NCBI GenBank assembly: GCA_023511795.1
Contig: JAIMAU010000002.1
Coordinates: forward strand, 1 to 64,000
Direction of reading: 5' to 3'
DNA: 64,000 nt
Source: Armatimonadota bacterium
GTDB lineage: Bacteria > Armatimonadota > UBA5829 > DTJY01
A program made the position numbers and the translations under genes. Below the pieces are notes generated by a model. The model made no database searches and was not told the DNA's origin. It saw only the letters and a list, made by a program, of their open reading frames with translations. Positions 22,517 to 32,388 of the stretch are shown in pieces. Within the stretch, counting starts at the first letter, position 1. Each line of letters opens with the position of its first letter.

Positions 22517-23161
22517 ATGGAAAACTTAGCAAAAATAGCCGAAGAAATACGCGCTGAAATGGACGTAAAGAATGCTGCTAGGGACAAAGCACTCGTAACG
22601 ACAAGGGAGGCAATCCGTTTCTGCGCGAACTCAATTAGGTCGCTTCACAGGGGTGAATTCGAGGAGGCTGCTGCACTTCTCGACGAGGCGCGCAAACTCA
22701 TACGCGAGACAACAGAGGAGTTGAAAAACCATCTCGATATTTACTTCTCGGGTTACGTGCAAGATGCGCAAAAGGAATTTGCTGAGGCTGAAACCCTAAG
22801 TTCGATAATTCGAGGGTTACCGCTTCCCAGTCATAAAGACCTTGGGATTGAGGCGTCGCCCTATCTAAATGGCCTTGCCGAAGCCATAAGTGAATGTCGC
22901 CGTTACGTTCTTGACCGACTTAGGGAGGGCCGAACACAGCGGGCCGAAGAGATTATGAAGATCATGGATGATGCCTACTACGTGCTAGTAGGCTTTGATT
23001 ACCCTGATGCAATTACTGGGGGGCTAAGGCGGACAATGGATGGGGTTCGGGCCGTGTTGGAACGGACGCGCGGCGATTTGACAATCACGATTAGGCAGAG
23101 AGACCTCGAGGAGGCGATGAATCGCGCAGTCGAAAGATTGGACAAGAGTTCGAAGGCTTGA
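22517..23161 (+). CDS. Translin-family protein
   Basis: A 214-residue all-helical protein that I recognise as translin-like, closest to the archaeal/bacterial branch. Supporting features are RFCANSIRSLHRGEFEEAA near the N-terminus, YVQDAQKEFAEAETL (about 75-90), the YLNGLAEAISECRRYVLDRL segment around 115-135, and the closing FDYPDAITGGLRRTMDGVR with LERTRGDLT. Eukaryotic translin forms octamers that bind single-stranded nucleic acid and, with TRAX, cut RNA. The acidic TRAX-type catalytic residues would need alignment to assign. I chose the ATG at 22517 with AAGGA six bases upstream over the longer open frame from 22460. It is preceded by a dehydrogenase gene; the link, if any, is unclear. 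Confidence 0.75.
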   Translation: MENLAKIAEEIRAEMDVKNAARDKALVTTREAIRFCANSIRSLHRGEFEEAAALLDEARKLIRETTEELKNHLDIYFSGYVQDAQKEFAEAETLSSIIRGLPLPSHKDLGIEASPYLNGLAEAISECRRYVLDRLREGRTQRAEEIMKIMDDAYYVLVGFDYPDAITGGLRRTMDGVRAVLERTRGDLTITIRQRDLEEAMNRAVERLDKSSKA

Positions 23162-23265
23162 AAGCCATTCAGAGAGTCCAGTGCCTTTCAGAATGTGAAA
23201 GGTAAGTTCGCTAGTGATTTTGCGTGTTCGCCTTTTTGAACCAAGCATTTAGCTGATGCTAGATT

Positions 23266-25221
23266 TTAAAGTGGCTTGGTGTGGGGATTCCTCCAGATTT
23301 CTTTTAATTCCAACGCAGCCGGTTTTGGATTTCCTTCAAAATCAACGATGGCCGTGTTCGCAGTGCAAGGGAAGCAGTCATGGCCCATCCATAAAATGAT
23401 TCCACCACACCGAGGAAATCTGCCCTTGCATGCTTTCACAGCTATTGTGAGTGCTTTCTTCTGCCGTTCTTGGCTCCAAGCAACGTATTCGTCAAGGCTT
23501 TCAGGTTCACGGCCCTTTTCAGCAACGAATTCGTGCCATTCAATCCACCAGGTAGAGGTGCGGCGCCAGAGGGGATTCTCCGGAGTTGCAGGCATGACTG
23601 GAAGTTTGCCGGCTGAGTTGCAGATAATCTTGGTGGGACTTGCCGAAGGAGCCCCCACCTCTGATCGAAATAGGGCATCATCGTTCTTCCAGTAATCTGA
23701 CCATTCGCCTTCTAGATTGCCAACAGCTTTCCATGGCCCATGTACATCCCAGTGTATGCCCTTCCCAAAGTTCTCAGGTGAGCCCCATTCAGATGGTCCA
23801 CTGGCCGATGTTGGAAGAAACCTTCTAGTAGGATCTTCATTTTTCACTATATCATGAAAGCATTTAATAAGTGGATGAGAAATATCAACTGGCTTGCCGT
23901 CTAGGTACATTAGCTCATTACCGCCGCTCCAAAGAAGGAGCGAGACATGGTGCTGCCTCCGGGCGATGTATGATTTAGCGATTTCACTCATCTCGCGGAT
24001 TGTCTTCTCGTCGTCCGGCGGCAAGTTGTCAATCCCTGAAGATGACAGTGGAAACTCCTGCCAAACAAGTATGCCTAACTCATCGCATAAATCATAGAAA
24101 CATTCTTTCTCAAGAACTGCCCCGCCCCATACACGCAAGACGTTGCATCCGAGGTCGCGATAAAGCTCGAGGCGCTTGCAGTAATCTTCAATGGTTACGT
24201 CGGCGAAGTTAGTGCGGATGGGCGTCCAATTGACGCCTTGAAGAAAGATAGGGCGGCCGTTTACCTCACATATCCACGGGTCGGCATTTTCTGGTGCATC
24301 TTCGCAGGGAACCCATCTGACGTGTTTGAAGCCTATTCGGCGGTCAATTTGATCAAGTTCTAGGCCTTCTTTGTTAACTAGAGTGCATGAGAGTGTATAC
24401 AGGGGTTGTTTGCCCTCCATATTCGGCCACCAAAGCTCAATAGAGGATACTTTCCAAATGACTCCTTGTCTTATATGCTCGGGCGGAACTTCTTCTGTCC
24501 GAATTATCCGCTCATTTTTAGTGAGGGTAAGGCGAATCATATCACTTTTTCGTGCAGAGACAAGCCCGTTCATTTGAATTATGCCGGTTGCTGTTACGGG
24601 GTCGGCATCGGTGAAACAGCGGAAGTCCTTTATCTCGCGTCCATCGGTTACCTCGAGGATTACATCGTCCCATATGCCAATCTGTACCAGTCTAGCAGTC
24701 CAATCCCAAGTGTAATTGAATCGGACTTTCCACTCCTTCATTTTAGATGTATAGCCGAATTGCCCCAGCCACCGAGGGGGTGTTGCGAAGACGATGCGCA
24801 ATATATTACCTTTCTCCTGTAAGTGTGGCGTGAGATTGAAGCAGTAGGGAATGAAGGAGCCGCAAAAATCGGATACTAGTTTACCGTTTAGGATGACCTC
24901 CCCTGCGAAATCAAGGCCAAGACATTTTAGTAGAAACGTTTTCCCTGGCTCAATCCACTCATCTGGGATTGCCACTTCGTAGATCCAATGGCGGTTCTCG
25001 ACCCACTCGCACTCTCGGAAATTAAGACCAACATTCCAGTCTGGGATGATACCCGCCTCAAGTAGCGCATGCTGTACTGAACCTGGCACATGAGCGGGAA
25101 TTGCTGGTATTTCAGCATCGGGCGAGGTGCCAATTTCCGCCGTTTGATTGAGCCGCCAGTATTCAGGTATCCACCCAGAAAGCTTCCAATGGAGTTTTGA
25201 TAGATTGTATTGCTTCTTCAT
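23266..25221 (-). CDS. GH2 beta-mannosidase-like glycosidase (short form)
   Basis: A 651-residue family 2 glycosidase. It has the N-terminal jelly-roll and immunoglobulin-like domains (the opening resembles beta-mannosidases: GSVQHALLEAGIIPDWNVG and ECEWVENRHWIYE), then a TIM barrel with acid/base Glu436 in GGNELMY and nucleophile Glu521 in RSEVGAP. Typical beta-mannosidases run to about 800-900 residues, so the C-terminal domains seem to be missing; the stop is clean and no frameshift is visible. There is no signal peptide. The P-type ATPase gene lies upstream on the same strand, 154 bases away. The likely role is trimming beta-linked mannose or a related sugar inside the cell. Confidence 0.85.
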   Translation of the reverse strand: MKKQYNLSKLHWKLSGWIPEYWRLNQTAEIGTSPDAEIPAIPAHVPGSVQHALLEAGIIPDWNVGLNFRECEWVENRHWIYEVAIPDEWIEPGKTFLLKCLGLDFAGEVILNGKLVSDFCGSFIPYCFNLTPHLQEKGNILRIVFATPPRWLGQFGYTSKMKEWKVRFNYTWDWTARLVQIGIWDDVILEVTDGREIKDFRCFTDADPVTATGIIQMNGLVSARKSDMIRLTLTKNERIIRTEEVPPEHIRQGVIWKVSSIELWWPNMEGKQPLYTLSCTLVNKEGLELDQIDRRIGFKHVRWVPCEDAPENADPWICEVNGRPIFLQGVNWTPIRTNFADVTIEDYCKRLELYRDLGCNVLRVWGGAVLEKECFYDLCDELGILVWQEFPLSSSGIDNLPPDDEKTIREMSEIAKSYIARRQHHVSLLLWSGGNELMYLDGKPVDISHPLIKCFHDIVKNEDPTRRFLPTSASGPSEWGSPENFGKGIHWDVHGPWKAVGNLEGEWSDYWKNDDALFRSEVGAPSASPTKIICNSAGKLPVMPATPENPLWRRTSTWWIEWHEFVAEKGREPESLDEYVAWSQERQKKALTIAVKACKGRFPRCGGIILWMGHDCFPCTANTAIVDFEGNPKPAALELKEIWRNPHTKPL

Positions 25222-25375
25222 ATATCCCGTCCAAATATGTGCTATTCATTAGATTGGCGAGGAAGTGCTAGAAAACCTACCAAAGTTTATACAAATTCGA
25301 TTATTCAAAGATGTTGGATGTATCAAGCTTTTATATTCAAGGTCTCACGTTGCAAGCAAATCTAAAATTCGCGTT

Positions 25376-27655
25376 TTAGAGACTAAGCTTTTCTGGTTGG
25401 AAATTTCGGAGTCGCAGGGAATTGCTGACAACAGAGACAGAGCTGAGTGCCATTGCGGCTGCGGCCCACATTGGGTTTAGGAGGATGCCGAAGATGGGAT
25501 AGAGCACTCCGGCTGCAATTGGAATTAAGATTGTATTGTAGAAGAACGCCCAGAAGAGATTTTGTCGAATTGTCCGCATTGTTGCTCGGCTTAACAAAAT
25601 CGCTGTTACTGATGCGCGGAGGTCGTCACTAATTAGCGTAATATCGGCGGCTTCCATTGCAACATCTGTGCCGGTTCCAATGGCAATCCCTATATCGGCC
25701 TGGGCAAGTGCAGGTGCATCGTTAATGCCATCGCCAACCATAGCTACAACTCTGCCTTCTTCTTGCAGACGCTTTATCTCATTGGCTTTCTGTTCAGGCA
25801 GTACTTCAGCCATCACGCGTTCGATTCCGAGTTGGTTAGCAATAGCCTCTGCAGTACGGTGATTATCGCCGGTGATTATTGCAACTTCCAAGCCAAAGCG
25901 TTTTAGCTGGTCTATGGTTTCACGCGAGTAAGGTTTGAGTGGGTCTGCAATAGCGATTATTCCAGCTGGCATTCCATCGCTTGAAACATAAACCAGTGTT
26001 TTTCCTTGCATGGCAAGTTTGGAACCAAGGTCTTCTTCCTCTTTGGCAAGGGAAATTGACGGGATTTGGGCAGTTGTTTCTTCAAATAGTTGTCGACTGC
26101 CGACGATGACATTGTGCCCCTCGACATTTGCCCGGACGCCCAACCCTGCGATGGCTTCGAAAGCAGTTGGGTTTGGAATGATGATATTGCGCTCTTTTGC
26201 AAGTCGAACGAGCGCCTCGCCTAGGGGGTGTTCTGAGTTCTTCTCTGCAGAAGCCGCCAAACGAAGGAGTTCATTCTCAAAGAAGCCAGGTGCTGGAATG
26301 ATATCGGTTACGACAGGCTCGCCTTTAGTAAGGGTCCCTGTTTTGTCAAATACAATAGTATCAATCTTGTATGCCTTCTCTAGTGCCTCGCCGCTCCTAA
26401 TCAGCACGCCGTTCTCTGCGCCCTTGCCGGTCCCGACCATAACCGCTGTTGGTGTCGCCAAGCCAAGTGCACACGGGCATGCAACAATTAAAACAGCGAT
26501 GAAATTCAAAAGCGCGTGTGTGAATGCTGGCTGGGGGCCAAACAAGTACCAAACAAAAAAAGTAAGGACTGCTACTCCAATGACTGCGGGTACGAAATAG
26601 CTTGCGATTGCATCGGCTAGGCGCTGGATAGGCGGCTTAGAGCTTTGAGCCTGCTTTACAAGTTGGATTATCTGAGCTAGGACAGTGTCTTTTCCCACTC
26701 GGGTTGCTTTGAATTGAAAGCTTCCAGTTTTGTTGATAGTCGCCCCAATTACCTCATCGCCGGGCTTTTTGGCTACTGGGATTGGTTCGCCAGAGATCAT
26801 TGATTCATCTACGGTGGATTGGCCGTCAATTACAATGCCGTCGACAGGTATCTTTTCGCCAGGGCGGACGATAATAATGTCGCCGACTTGAACATTCTCG
26901 ATAGGGATATCAACCTCTGTGCCATCGCGGATAACCCTAGCAGTTTTCGCCTGCAGGCCAATTAACTGTCGGATAGCCTCTGAGGTTCGTCCCCGCGCTT
27001 GCATCTCGAGAAACCGCCCAAATAGAATGAGGGTCACGATGACGGCTGATGTGTCGAAATATAAAGCTGGCATAACCTTGGTTGCTCTTGCAAAAAAGTC
27101 GGGGAACAAGATGACAGATACGCTGTAGAGATAGGCTGCTGAACTCCCCACAGCAATAAGCGTGTTCATGTCGGTGGTTTTGTGTTTTGCGGCAGTTATT
27201 GCGCCCTGGTAGAATTGCCAGCCACCCCAGAATTGTACTATAGATGCTAGCGCCCAAAGCAGGTGTGGGTTTGCGAGCAATCTGGGCAGTAGTGGCAAGA
27301 ATTCTCTGAAGCTCCCGAGTAGGATTGGGAACGTGATGCCAGCACAAATGACGGTTTTGATTAGTAGATTTCGAATATCATCCGCATGGGAAATGTGTTC
27401 TATTTCCTCCCTCTCCGCTAGTTCCTCTGAAATTGCCGACTTTGGCACCGAGTAGCCGGCATCTTCTATTCTGCGAACGATATCCTCTAGTTTGGCTTTA
27501 TTAGGGTCATATTCGATGGTTGCTGTGTTGAGTGCGAAGTTCGCGGTTGCCTTTATAACTCCATCCAGCTCTTGGAGGGCCTTTTCGACCTTTGCGACGC
27601 ATCCAGCGCAGTGCATTCCCATTACTGGTAGAGTAATCTTTTTCGTCTCGCTCAT
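25376..27655 (-). CDS. copA: Heavy-metal (copper-type) P1B ATPase
   Basis: A 759-residue metal-pumping ATPase. One HMA domain with GMHCAGC (Cys16, Cys19) is followed by eight membrane helices. C393-P394-C395 lies in the transport site, D437 in DKTGTLT is phosphorylated, and HPLGEAL and [14 protein letters not shown] complete the ATP-binding and hinge motifs. CPC and the C-terminal membrane residues point to Cu(I) export. The ATG at 27655 is preferred over TTG at 27676, because a possible -10 box TACAAT (27683-27678) would start transcription just between them. A palindrome ACAATATTGT sits over that -10 and could be an operator. No copper regulator or chaperone gene is adjacent. Confidence 0.93.
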   Translation of the reverse strand: MSETKKITLPVMGMHCAGCVAKVEKALQELDGVIKATANFALNTATIEYDPNKAKLEDIVRRIEDAGYSVPKSAISEELAEREEIEHISHADDIRNLLIKTVICAGITFPILLGSFREFLPLLPRLLANPHLLWALASIVQFWGGWQFYQGAITAAKHKTTDMNTLIAVGSSAAYLYSVSVILFPDFFARATKVMPALYFDTSAVIVTLILFGRFLEMQARGRTSEAIRQLIGLQAKTARVIRDGTEVDIPIENVQVGDIIIVRPGEKIPVDGIVIDGQSTVDESMISGEPIPVAKKPGDEVIGATINKTGSFQFKATRVGKDTVLAQIIQLVKQAQSSKPPIQRLADAIASYFVPAVIGVAVLTFFVWYLFGPQPAFTHALLNFIAVLIVACPCALGLATPTAVMVGTGKGAENGVLIRSGEALEKAYKIDTIVFDKTGTLTKGEPVVTDIIPAPGFFENELLRLAASAEKNSEHPLGEALVRLAKERNIIIPNPTAFEAIAGLGVRANVEGHNVIVGSRQLFEETTAQIPSISLAKEEEDLGSKLAMQGKTLVYVSSDGMPAGIIAIADPLKPYSRETIDQLKRFGLEVAIITGDNHRTAEAIANQLGIERVMAEVLPEQKANEIKRLQEEGRVVAMVGDGINDAPALAQADIGIAIGTGTDVAMEAADITLISDDLRASVTAILLSRATMRTIRQNLFWAFFYNTILIPIAAGVLYPIFGILLNPMWAAAAMALSSVSVVSNSLRLRNFQPEKLSL

Positions 27656-27775
27656 CTTTTTTGTACCTTCGCACAATATTGTACCCTAAGGCTTAAGTTA
27701 GAAAACTTGGTTGAATGGCGGGCGGTTGGCTGGTGGCATTCTTTTAGTAGTGTTTTTGATAATTGATACCTTCAA

Positions 27776-28510
27776 TTATTCTTTTGGCTCGGAGGTGATT
27801 GTAGGCGAGTAGCCTTCATCTATGAGGTCGTTTGCAAGCTCCAAGGCATCTTCATGAGTGTTGTACCTGCCAATTTGAACATGGTAGAGGGTGCGCCCGC
27901 CGTCTTTTATCTGGACAACCCTTGCTTTATAGCCTTTCTCTTGGAGCTCGGTGGCTAGTCGGTCTGCATTTTCTTTATTGCGGTATTTCCCCACCCGGAC
28001 GCGGTAAGTGATTTTGGAAGCGGCAGGTGCTTTTGGTTCAGTTGCAACTCTAGGGCGTTCAAGATTCGACTGTTCGCTAAGTTGAGTGGTCAAATTTTCC
28101 TTTGTATTTCTTTCGTCCTCGATTGGCGCGACATCTTTCTGTGGCTCGAGGGTCATAGTAATTTCATTATCGTCTACTCTTACATCCTCGTTGGCATTTG
28201 ATTCCGCAGATTTAGGCTCGGTGATAGGCTTTGGCTCTTCCCGATGTTCCCTAATTTCTACTTCTACCGCTGGTTTTTGCTCGTTTCGCCGGGGCTCTTC
28301 GAGTTGGCGTGTTGGCGGAGTTTGTGTATATGAAGTGGGAGGAACTTGCTGCAAGGTTCCTTCATGCGGAGAGTTGATTTTTGGACCAATAATTAGAAAG
28401 CCGAGCATGAAGAGTCCGGCAAGTGCGATGAAACCAATGACGCCTAGTGCAATTATCCGCCGGTCAATTTCTCCTTTTTGTTGTCGATGGGACTTTCGCG
28501 GAGTTTGCAT
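27776..28510 (-). CDS. SPOR-domain protein with one membrane helix
   Basis: A 244-residue bitopic protein: a short basic cytoplasmic start, one membrane helix (about 20-43), a long Pro/Glu/Lys-rich linker and a C-terminal SPOR domain (about 165-244, with YRVRVGKYRNKENADRLATEL and YHVQIGRYNTHEDALELANDL). SPOR domains bind peptidoglycan strands stripped of stem peptides at division sites, so this is probably a cell-division or envelope protein. It is transcribed divergently from the membrane-protein gene at 28745 and lies about 120 bases upstream of the copper ATPase gene on the same strand. Confidence 0.88.
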   Translation of the reverse strand: MQTPRKSHRQQKGEIDRRIIALGVIGFIALAGLFMLGFLIIGPKINSPHEGTLQQVPPTSYTQTPPTRQLEEPRRNEQKPAVEVEIREHREEPKPITEPKSAESNANEDVRVDDNEITMTLEPQKDVAPIEDERNTKENLTTQLSEQSNLERPRVATEPKAPAASKITYRVRVGKYRNKENADRLATELQEKGYKARVVQIKDGGRTLYHVQIGRYNTHEDALELANDLIDEGYSPTITSEPKE

Positions 28511-28744
28511 TATAAATTCTCCAGCACCTCAAGTTTATTCACAAGCGTTGGAATTGTCAACGACATTGAAAGTGTGGCTATTTCTTTTTACGCACGGTAG
28601 TATAAGATTGTTTCGCCGCATGGTGGGAAGGGAATGTTAGTCATTAGAAGCCTACTTGAACCGCAAGAAGGATTATTATTGCTTTGTTGCTAATGATTGC
28701 TTGAAGTCTTGGCATGGGATGTAACCCTTTAAGGGGGCGTGAGG

Positions 28745-29890
28745 ATGGATTTTATAAAAGCAATGGGTCCTGCTTGGAACCAAATGGTTGAAGTGCTATT
28801 CCGCCCATTCCAGTTCAAGAAGTGGCTTGCACTCACATTTGTTTTCTTGCTAGCGTGTGGCGGAGGAGGGGGCGTGGGCTTTAATGTTCCGTTTTCGCAC
28901 TGGAGAAAGGATTACGATGTTGAGACTGCCTTGCGTTCGCCCTCACCTATTTTTATTTATGCTCAATTGAAAGACAGCATTAGAATAAATTGCAGTGATA
29001 GCACTGCAGATTGGAGGAAAGATACAGTCTTTGACGAGCTTTTGCGACCGTTTTTTCCTGACAACTGGCCATGGATAATTTTGGGTTTTCTTTTGTTATT
29101 GGCAGTTGGCATTTTGATAGTTTGGGTTATCTGCGTGCTCAATTTTGTCTACATTGACCAGGTCGCCAGGAATTCAGGCGCTATACGTGAACCATGGGCA
29201 CGACTAAAACATTTGGGCACTTCATATTTCCTTTGGCAAGTATGTTTTACTGTTGTGGTATCAGTTGTCCTTGGGCTCGAATTAGGAGTTTTAATTGGGT
29301 CTGGTGTTGCTTTCACCGGGAATTCCGGGAGGCCTGGGCCGGCCCTTTGGGGGATTATAGGGATTGGTATATTGATATTTATTACGCTCGCCATTCTAGC
29401 GGTGGTTGTTCAGGTTCTCACGAATCATTTTGTGATAGCGATGATGTACGTTAAAAATATTCGAATTTTGCAGGCTTGGAGAGAATTTTGGGGTATTTTG
29501 CGCTCAAACGCGGGGCAGATGGTTCTTTATTTGCTTATGAGGATAGGCTTGGCGATAGCCACTGCCATCGCCGCATCGTTTGCCTTGATACCTGGTTTGA
29601 TTGTGGCAGCGATTCCTGGAGTTGTTGTTGGCGCTATTATCCTTGCGCTCTTAAGCCTTCATGTTTCCAAGATAGTAGTGGTCATTGCGGGCATAATACT
29701 GGGGCTTCCGGTTGTCTTTTTATTTGTGTTTGCTGTCAATTTCGTGATGCAACCTGCATATGTATTCCTGCGGGCATATCCGATGGTCATGCTCGGGCAA
29801 GCAGATCCTGCTTTGGTGACAATACCGATAGGTCCTGTCCATCTCCGCCCACCTGAGGAGATAGGCGAACAGGGGCCGCAGACTACTTAA
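28745..29890 (+). CDS. Polytopic membrane protein of unknown function
   Basis: A 381-residue protein with about six to seven hydrophobic helices, a Gly-rich first helix region (CGGGGGVGF) and the repeated pattern of amphipathic segment plus helix pair seen in uncharacterised bacterial membrane proteins that carry a glycerophosphoryl-diester-phosphodiesterase-like membrane domain. I recognise no catalytic motif. I chose the ATG at 28745, seven bases after AAGGGGG; a GTG at 28739 is in frame. The stop overlaps the convergent GHL10 gene by four bases. Confidence 0.75.
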   Translation: MDFIKAMGPAWNQMVEVLFRPFQFKKWLALTFVFLLACGGGGGVGFNVPFSHWRKDYDVETALRSPSPIFIYAQLKDSIRINCSDSTADWRKDTVFDELLRPFFPDNWPWIILGFLLLLAVGILIVWVICVLNFVYIDQVARNSGAIREPWARLKHLGTSYFLWQVCFTVVVSVVLGLELGVLIGSGVAFTGNSGRPGPALWGIIGIGILIFITLAILAVVVQVLTNHFVIAMMYVKNIRILQAWREFWGILRSNAGQMVLYLLMRIGLAIATAIAASFALIPGLIVAAIPGVVVGAIILALLSLHVSKIVVVIAGIILGLPVVFLFVFAVNFVMQPAYVFLRAYPMVMLGQADPALVTIPIGPVHLRPPEEIGEQGPQTT

Positions 29891-31332
29891 GGTTGCTCGA
29901 GCTTCTTGAGCTCTTCCAGCGCACCTTTGTGTGAACCCTCGATTTCCAATGTCTCGCGGAATTGCTCAACCGCCTTGATGGTCATGCCCTTTCTAAGATA
30001 GCACCGGCCAAGGCGGAAGTGGGCTTCGGCAAAGTTTGGTTCAAGCTGGATTGCTTGTTCGAGGAGTGAAATTGCCTCATCTAGACCCGCGTCGTTTTTT
30101 GCTGCTTGTATTGCCTTGTCGAATAGTTCTTTTGGCCCGGGAGGCTTCTGGGGGCCACCGCTGGGTCTGGGAGGCTTCCATGGCATCGAAGGTGTCGGGA
30201 CCCACGTCTTAAATACTTCATTTCTGAGAGCATTGGCTAGTTCTCGGCGGTAGGGGCTTGTATTAAATGCGAAACCACACATGCCATCGGCGCCCCTCTT
30301 TCGAGTTTCTGTGATTTGTGTAATTAGGTCGCGCGTTCCGCGAATACTGATGCCATTATATACATGTCTTCCACTTCGCCATCTGACCATCCCATCAATC
30401 CAATCGCGGAATTGTTTTGCCTCTGTTGGGTCTCGCTCGCTTTTGTAGTTCATCGGCATTACGGCATCTATGATGCCCTCGCGGAGCCAACGGTCCCATT
30501 CTTGCAGAAGTAGCAGGTATGGGCGCGTTTGTTTGAAATCCTGTGGGCAATCACCGCTGCAGACGACGGAAGCGGTAACTTTAACCCACGGTTTAATCTT
30601 TTTAACTCCTTCGTAAACTTCTCTTACCAAATCGGTCACGCGGTCGCGCCGCCATTGGCACCATTCGGGGTCGTCTGACTTTGGAATTCCAGTGCGTCCC
30701 TTTTCCTTATTAAAACGGTTTATGGCAAGCTGGGTGTAGCCAAAGTCTGGGTCCCAGTAGCGCACATAGTCGAAGTGTATGCCATCAACATCATACTTCT
30801 TTACGACGTCAAGATAGATTTCGCGTAAATAGTCGGTGACTTCTCGAATACCTGGGTCAAGAGCGTAGTTTCCGCTTTTCGAGGTTGAGCCGTTCTTATT
30901 TTTATTTATCCATTCTGGGTGGCGGTTGTAAACGTGGTTAGGATTGCTTGGAGGGCTGTTTCCCTGCCAAACTTTGAATGTGTTTATCCATGCATGTATC
31001 TCTAGCCCCGCCTCGTGGCCCTTCTTTATTATATATTCGAGCGGATCAAAGTCTGACTTTGGCAGGTTGTCTGCTCTTGGTTCGTAAGCGGATTTGTAGT
31101 ATGCATCTCCAGTCTTGCGTACCTGGACCACCAGTGCATTGAGGTTGGCGGCACGGGCATCGGCGATTAGTTTGTCAATGGCGGCGGGGCTTCCAAGGTC
31201 AATGTTATTGCCGTATGAAGAGATCCACATCCCGCGAAACTCGGGTTTTTCATCCGCACCACTAGCTGCCCCGACTATGGTTGACAAGGCAAATAAACAA
31301 ATCAAAATTGCTCTTATTTTTATCAGAAACAC
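29887..31332 (-). CDS. GHL10-family secreted glycosidase-like protein with TPR tail
   Basis: A 481-residue exported protein. After a signal peptide (1 to about 25) comes a GHL10 (formerly DUF187/YngK-like) TIM barrel beginning FRGMWISSYG and including GLEIHAWINTF, VDGIHFDYVRYW and the downstream QWRRDRVTDLVREVY segment. A Pro-rich linker (about 385-405) leads to two or so TPR repeats at the end. Relatives act on, or are suspected to act on, glycan in the wall or outside the cell; the substrate is unproven. The TPR tail suggests a protein partner. The 3' end overlaps the convergent membrane-protein gene by four bases. Confidence 0.85.
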   Translation of the reverse strand: MFLIKIRAILICLFALSTIVGAASGADEKPEFRGMWISSYGNNIDLGSPAAIDKLIADARAANLNALVVQVRKTGDAYYKSAYEPRADNLPKSDFDPLEYIIKKGHEAGLEIHAWINTFKVWQGNSPPSNPNHVYNRHPEWINKNKNGSTSKSGNYALDPGIREVTDYLREIYLDVVKKYDVDGIHFDYVRYWDPDFGYTQLAINRFNKEKGRTGIPKSDDPEWCQWRRDRVTDLVREVYEGVKKIKPWVKVTASVVCSGDCPQDFKQTRPYLLLLQEWDRWLREGIIDAVMPMNYKSERDPTEAKQFRDWIDGMVRWRSGRHVYNGISIRGTRDLITQITETRKRGADGMCGFAFNTSPYRRELANALRNEVFKTWVPTPSMPWKPPRPSGGPQKPPGPKELFDKAIQAAKNDAGLDEAISLLEQAIQLEPNFAEAHFRLGRCYLRKGMTIKAVEQFRETLEIEGSHKGALEELKKLEQP

Positions 31333-31597
31333 CTCCGTTTTCAGTCTTAGTGAAGGTTCAGCTTCACCAATTTAGTTGTATTTGCCACAGCGCCGTTCCT
31401 GCAAAAAAAAGCTATATTTCTAGCATCATACTGTTTAGACGCTCTACTTATGCCTGAGGTTAGCTAGAAAAGTATTGGACACGCATTTAATAGAAGTTGG
31501 TGATGTTTAGATGGATTAAAAATTTCTTAATGTCGTTGGTTCTCCTGCAAGCGAGCAAAAAATTGAAAGTAAAGCGAGCAGCATAAACGAAATCTTG

Positions 31598-32206
31598 CTA
31601 TTTGGTAAGCGTACTGAGGGACCCTTTACTAAACCGACCGCCGAGCACAACACCGGACGCAATGACCGCTTTAAGGAAGTCAATTCCGATAAAAGGTGCT
31701 ACCCCTAGCTGCCAGGCGCCCAGGATACAGGCGCTAGTATTCTCACCTTGAAAGAATGCCAGCCAAGCAGCGAGCCAGCTGGCGCCGAATAAATAGATTA
31801 CAATAATCCCAAGGCATCCTGCTAGCACGGCTGAGGCATTGGACCGCGATTTGAGTTTTTCGAATACCATTCCAGAGACATAGGCGCCGACCGCGAATCC
31901 GATTAAATATCCGCCAGTGGGCCCTGCGAAGGCTGCCAGGCCAAAATTTCCACATGAAAATACCGGCATCCCAAGCAAGCCCATTATAAGGTATTGGATT
32001 TGACTCAATGCGCCGAGCCGACTGCCAAGTGCGAGACCGGAAAGGATTACTGCAAATACTTGAAGTGTGACAGGCACTGGCGTATACCACAAGCGGAAGG
32101 ATATGTTAGCACATATTGCCGTAACGCCTGCAAAAAACAAAGAGGCAAGAAAATGGATGCCTGTAACTGGGAATACACGTGCTGCTTCTCTGGAATAGTT
32201 TGCCAT
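31598..32206 (-). CDS. bioY: Biotin transporter substrate-binding subunit BioY
   Basis: A 202-residue, six-helix S-component of an ECF-type vitamin transporter. The FGLAAFAGPTGGYLIGFAVGAYVSG segment (about 85-110) is the BioY signature, and the C-terminal PFIGIDFLKAVIASGV is typical. It may work alone or share the ECF ATPase/T module, none of which is in the window. AGGGAGG precedes the ATG. It has its own promoter (32245-32273) directly downstream of an intrinsic terminator that ends a separate RNA on the same strand. Confidence 0.93.
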   Translation of the reverse strand: MANYSREAARVFPVTGIHFLASLFFAGVTAICANISFRLWYTPVPVTLQVFAVILSGLALGSRLGALSQIQYLIMGLLGMPVFSCGNFGLAAFAGPTGGYLIGFAVGAYVSGMVFEKLKSRSNASAVLAGCLGIIVIYLFGASWLAAWLAFFQGENTSACILGAWQLGVAPFIGIDFLKAVIASGVVLGGRFSKGSLSTLTK

Positions 32207-32244
32207 CGAGGCCTCCCTCTAGTTATTTGCGTTTTCTGCCACCT

Positions 32245-32273
32245 ATGATAACGGTTGGTTCAAGATGTGTCAA
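32245..32273 (-). promoter_or_regulatory. Promoter of bioY
   Basis: On the minus strand TTGACA (32273-32268), a 17-base spacer and TATCAT (32250-32245). The -35 overlaps the tail of the terminator before it, so bioY should be transcribed independently of the upstream RNA. Confidence 0.65.
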
Positions 32274-32274
32274 A

Positions 32275-32378
32275 TAAAAAAGCCCGTTGCTATGGAGCAA
32301 ACGGGCTCCCGTGCCACGAGCCTAGCCACCCCGGGCACGGCAAAAGTGAAAGGAAGGGGAAAGTTGTTCTTTCCCAAG
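32275..32378 (-). ncRNA. Putative small RNA of about 104 bases upstream of bioY
   Basis: Read on the minus strand, three consecutive hairpins follow the predicted start: GGGAAAG/CTTTCCC (32375-32357), CCGTGCC/GGCACGG (32340-32309), and AGCCCGTT/AACGGGCT (32307-32281) followed by six T. The last is a textbook intrinsic terminator. A consensus sigma-54 promoter sits at the right distance upstream. There is no open frame of note. It may be a regulatory RNA; the alternative is an attenuated long leader of bioY. Confidence 0.55.
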
Positions 32379-32388
32379 CAAAAATACC

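Noticed and set aside
32275-32378. Riboswitch for bioY
   Set aside because: bioY has its own promoter after the terminator, and no known riboswitch core was recognised. It is kept as a small RNA, with attenuation as the second option.
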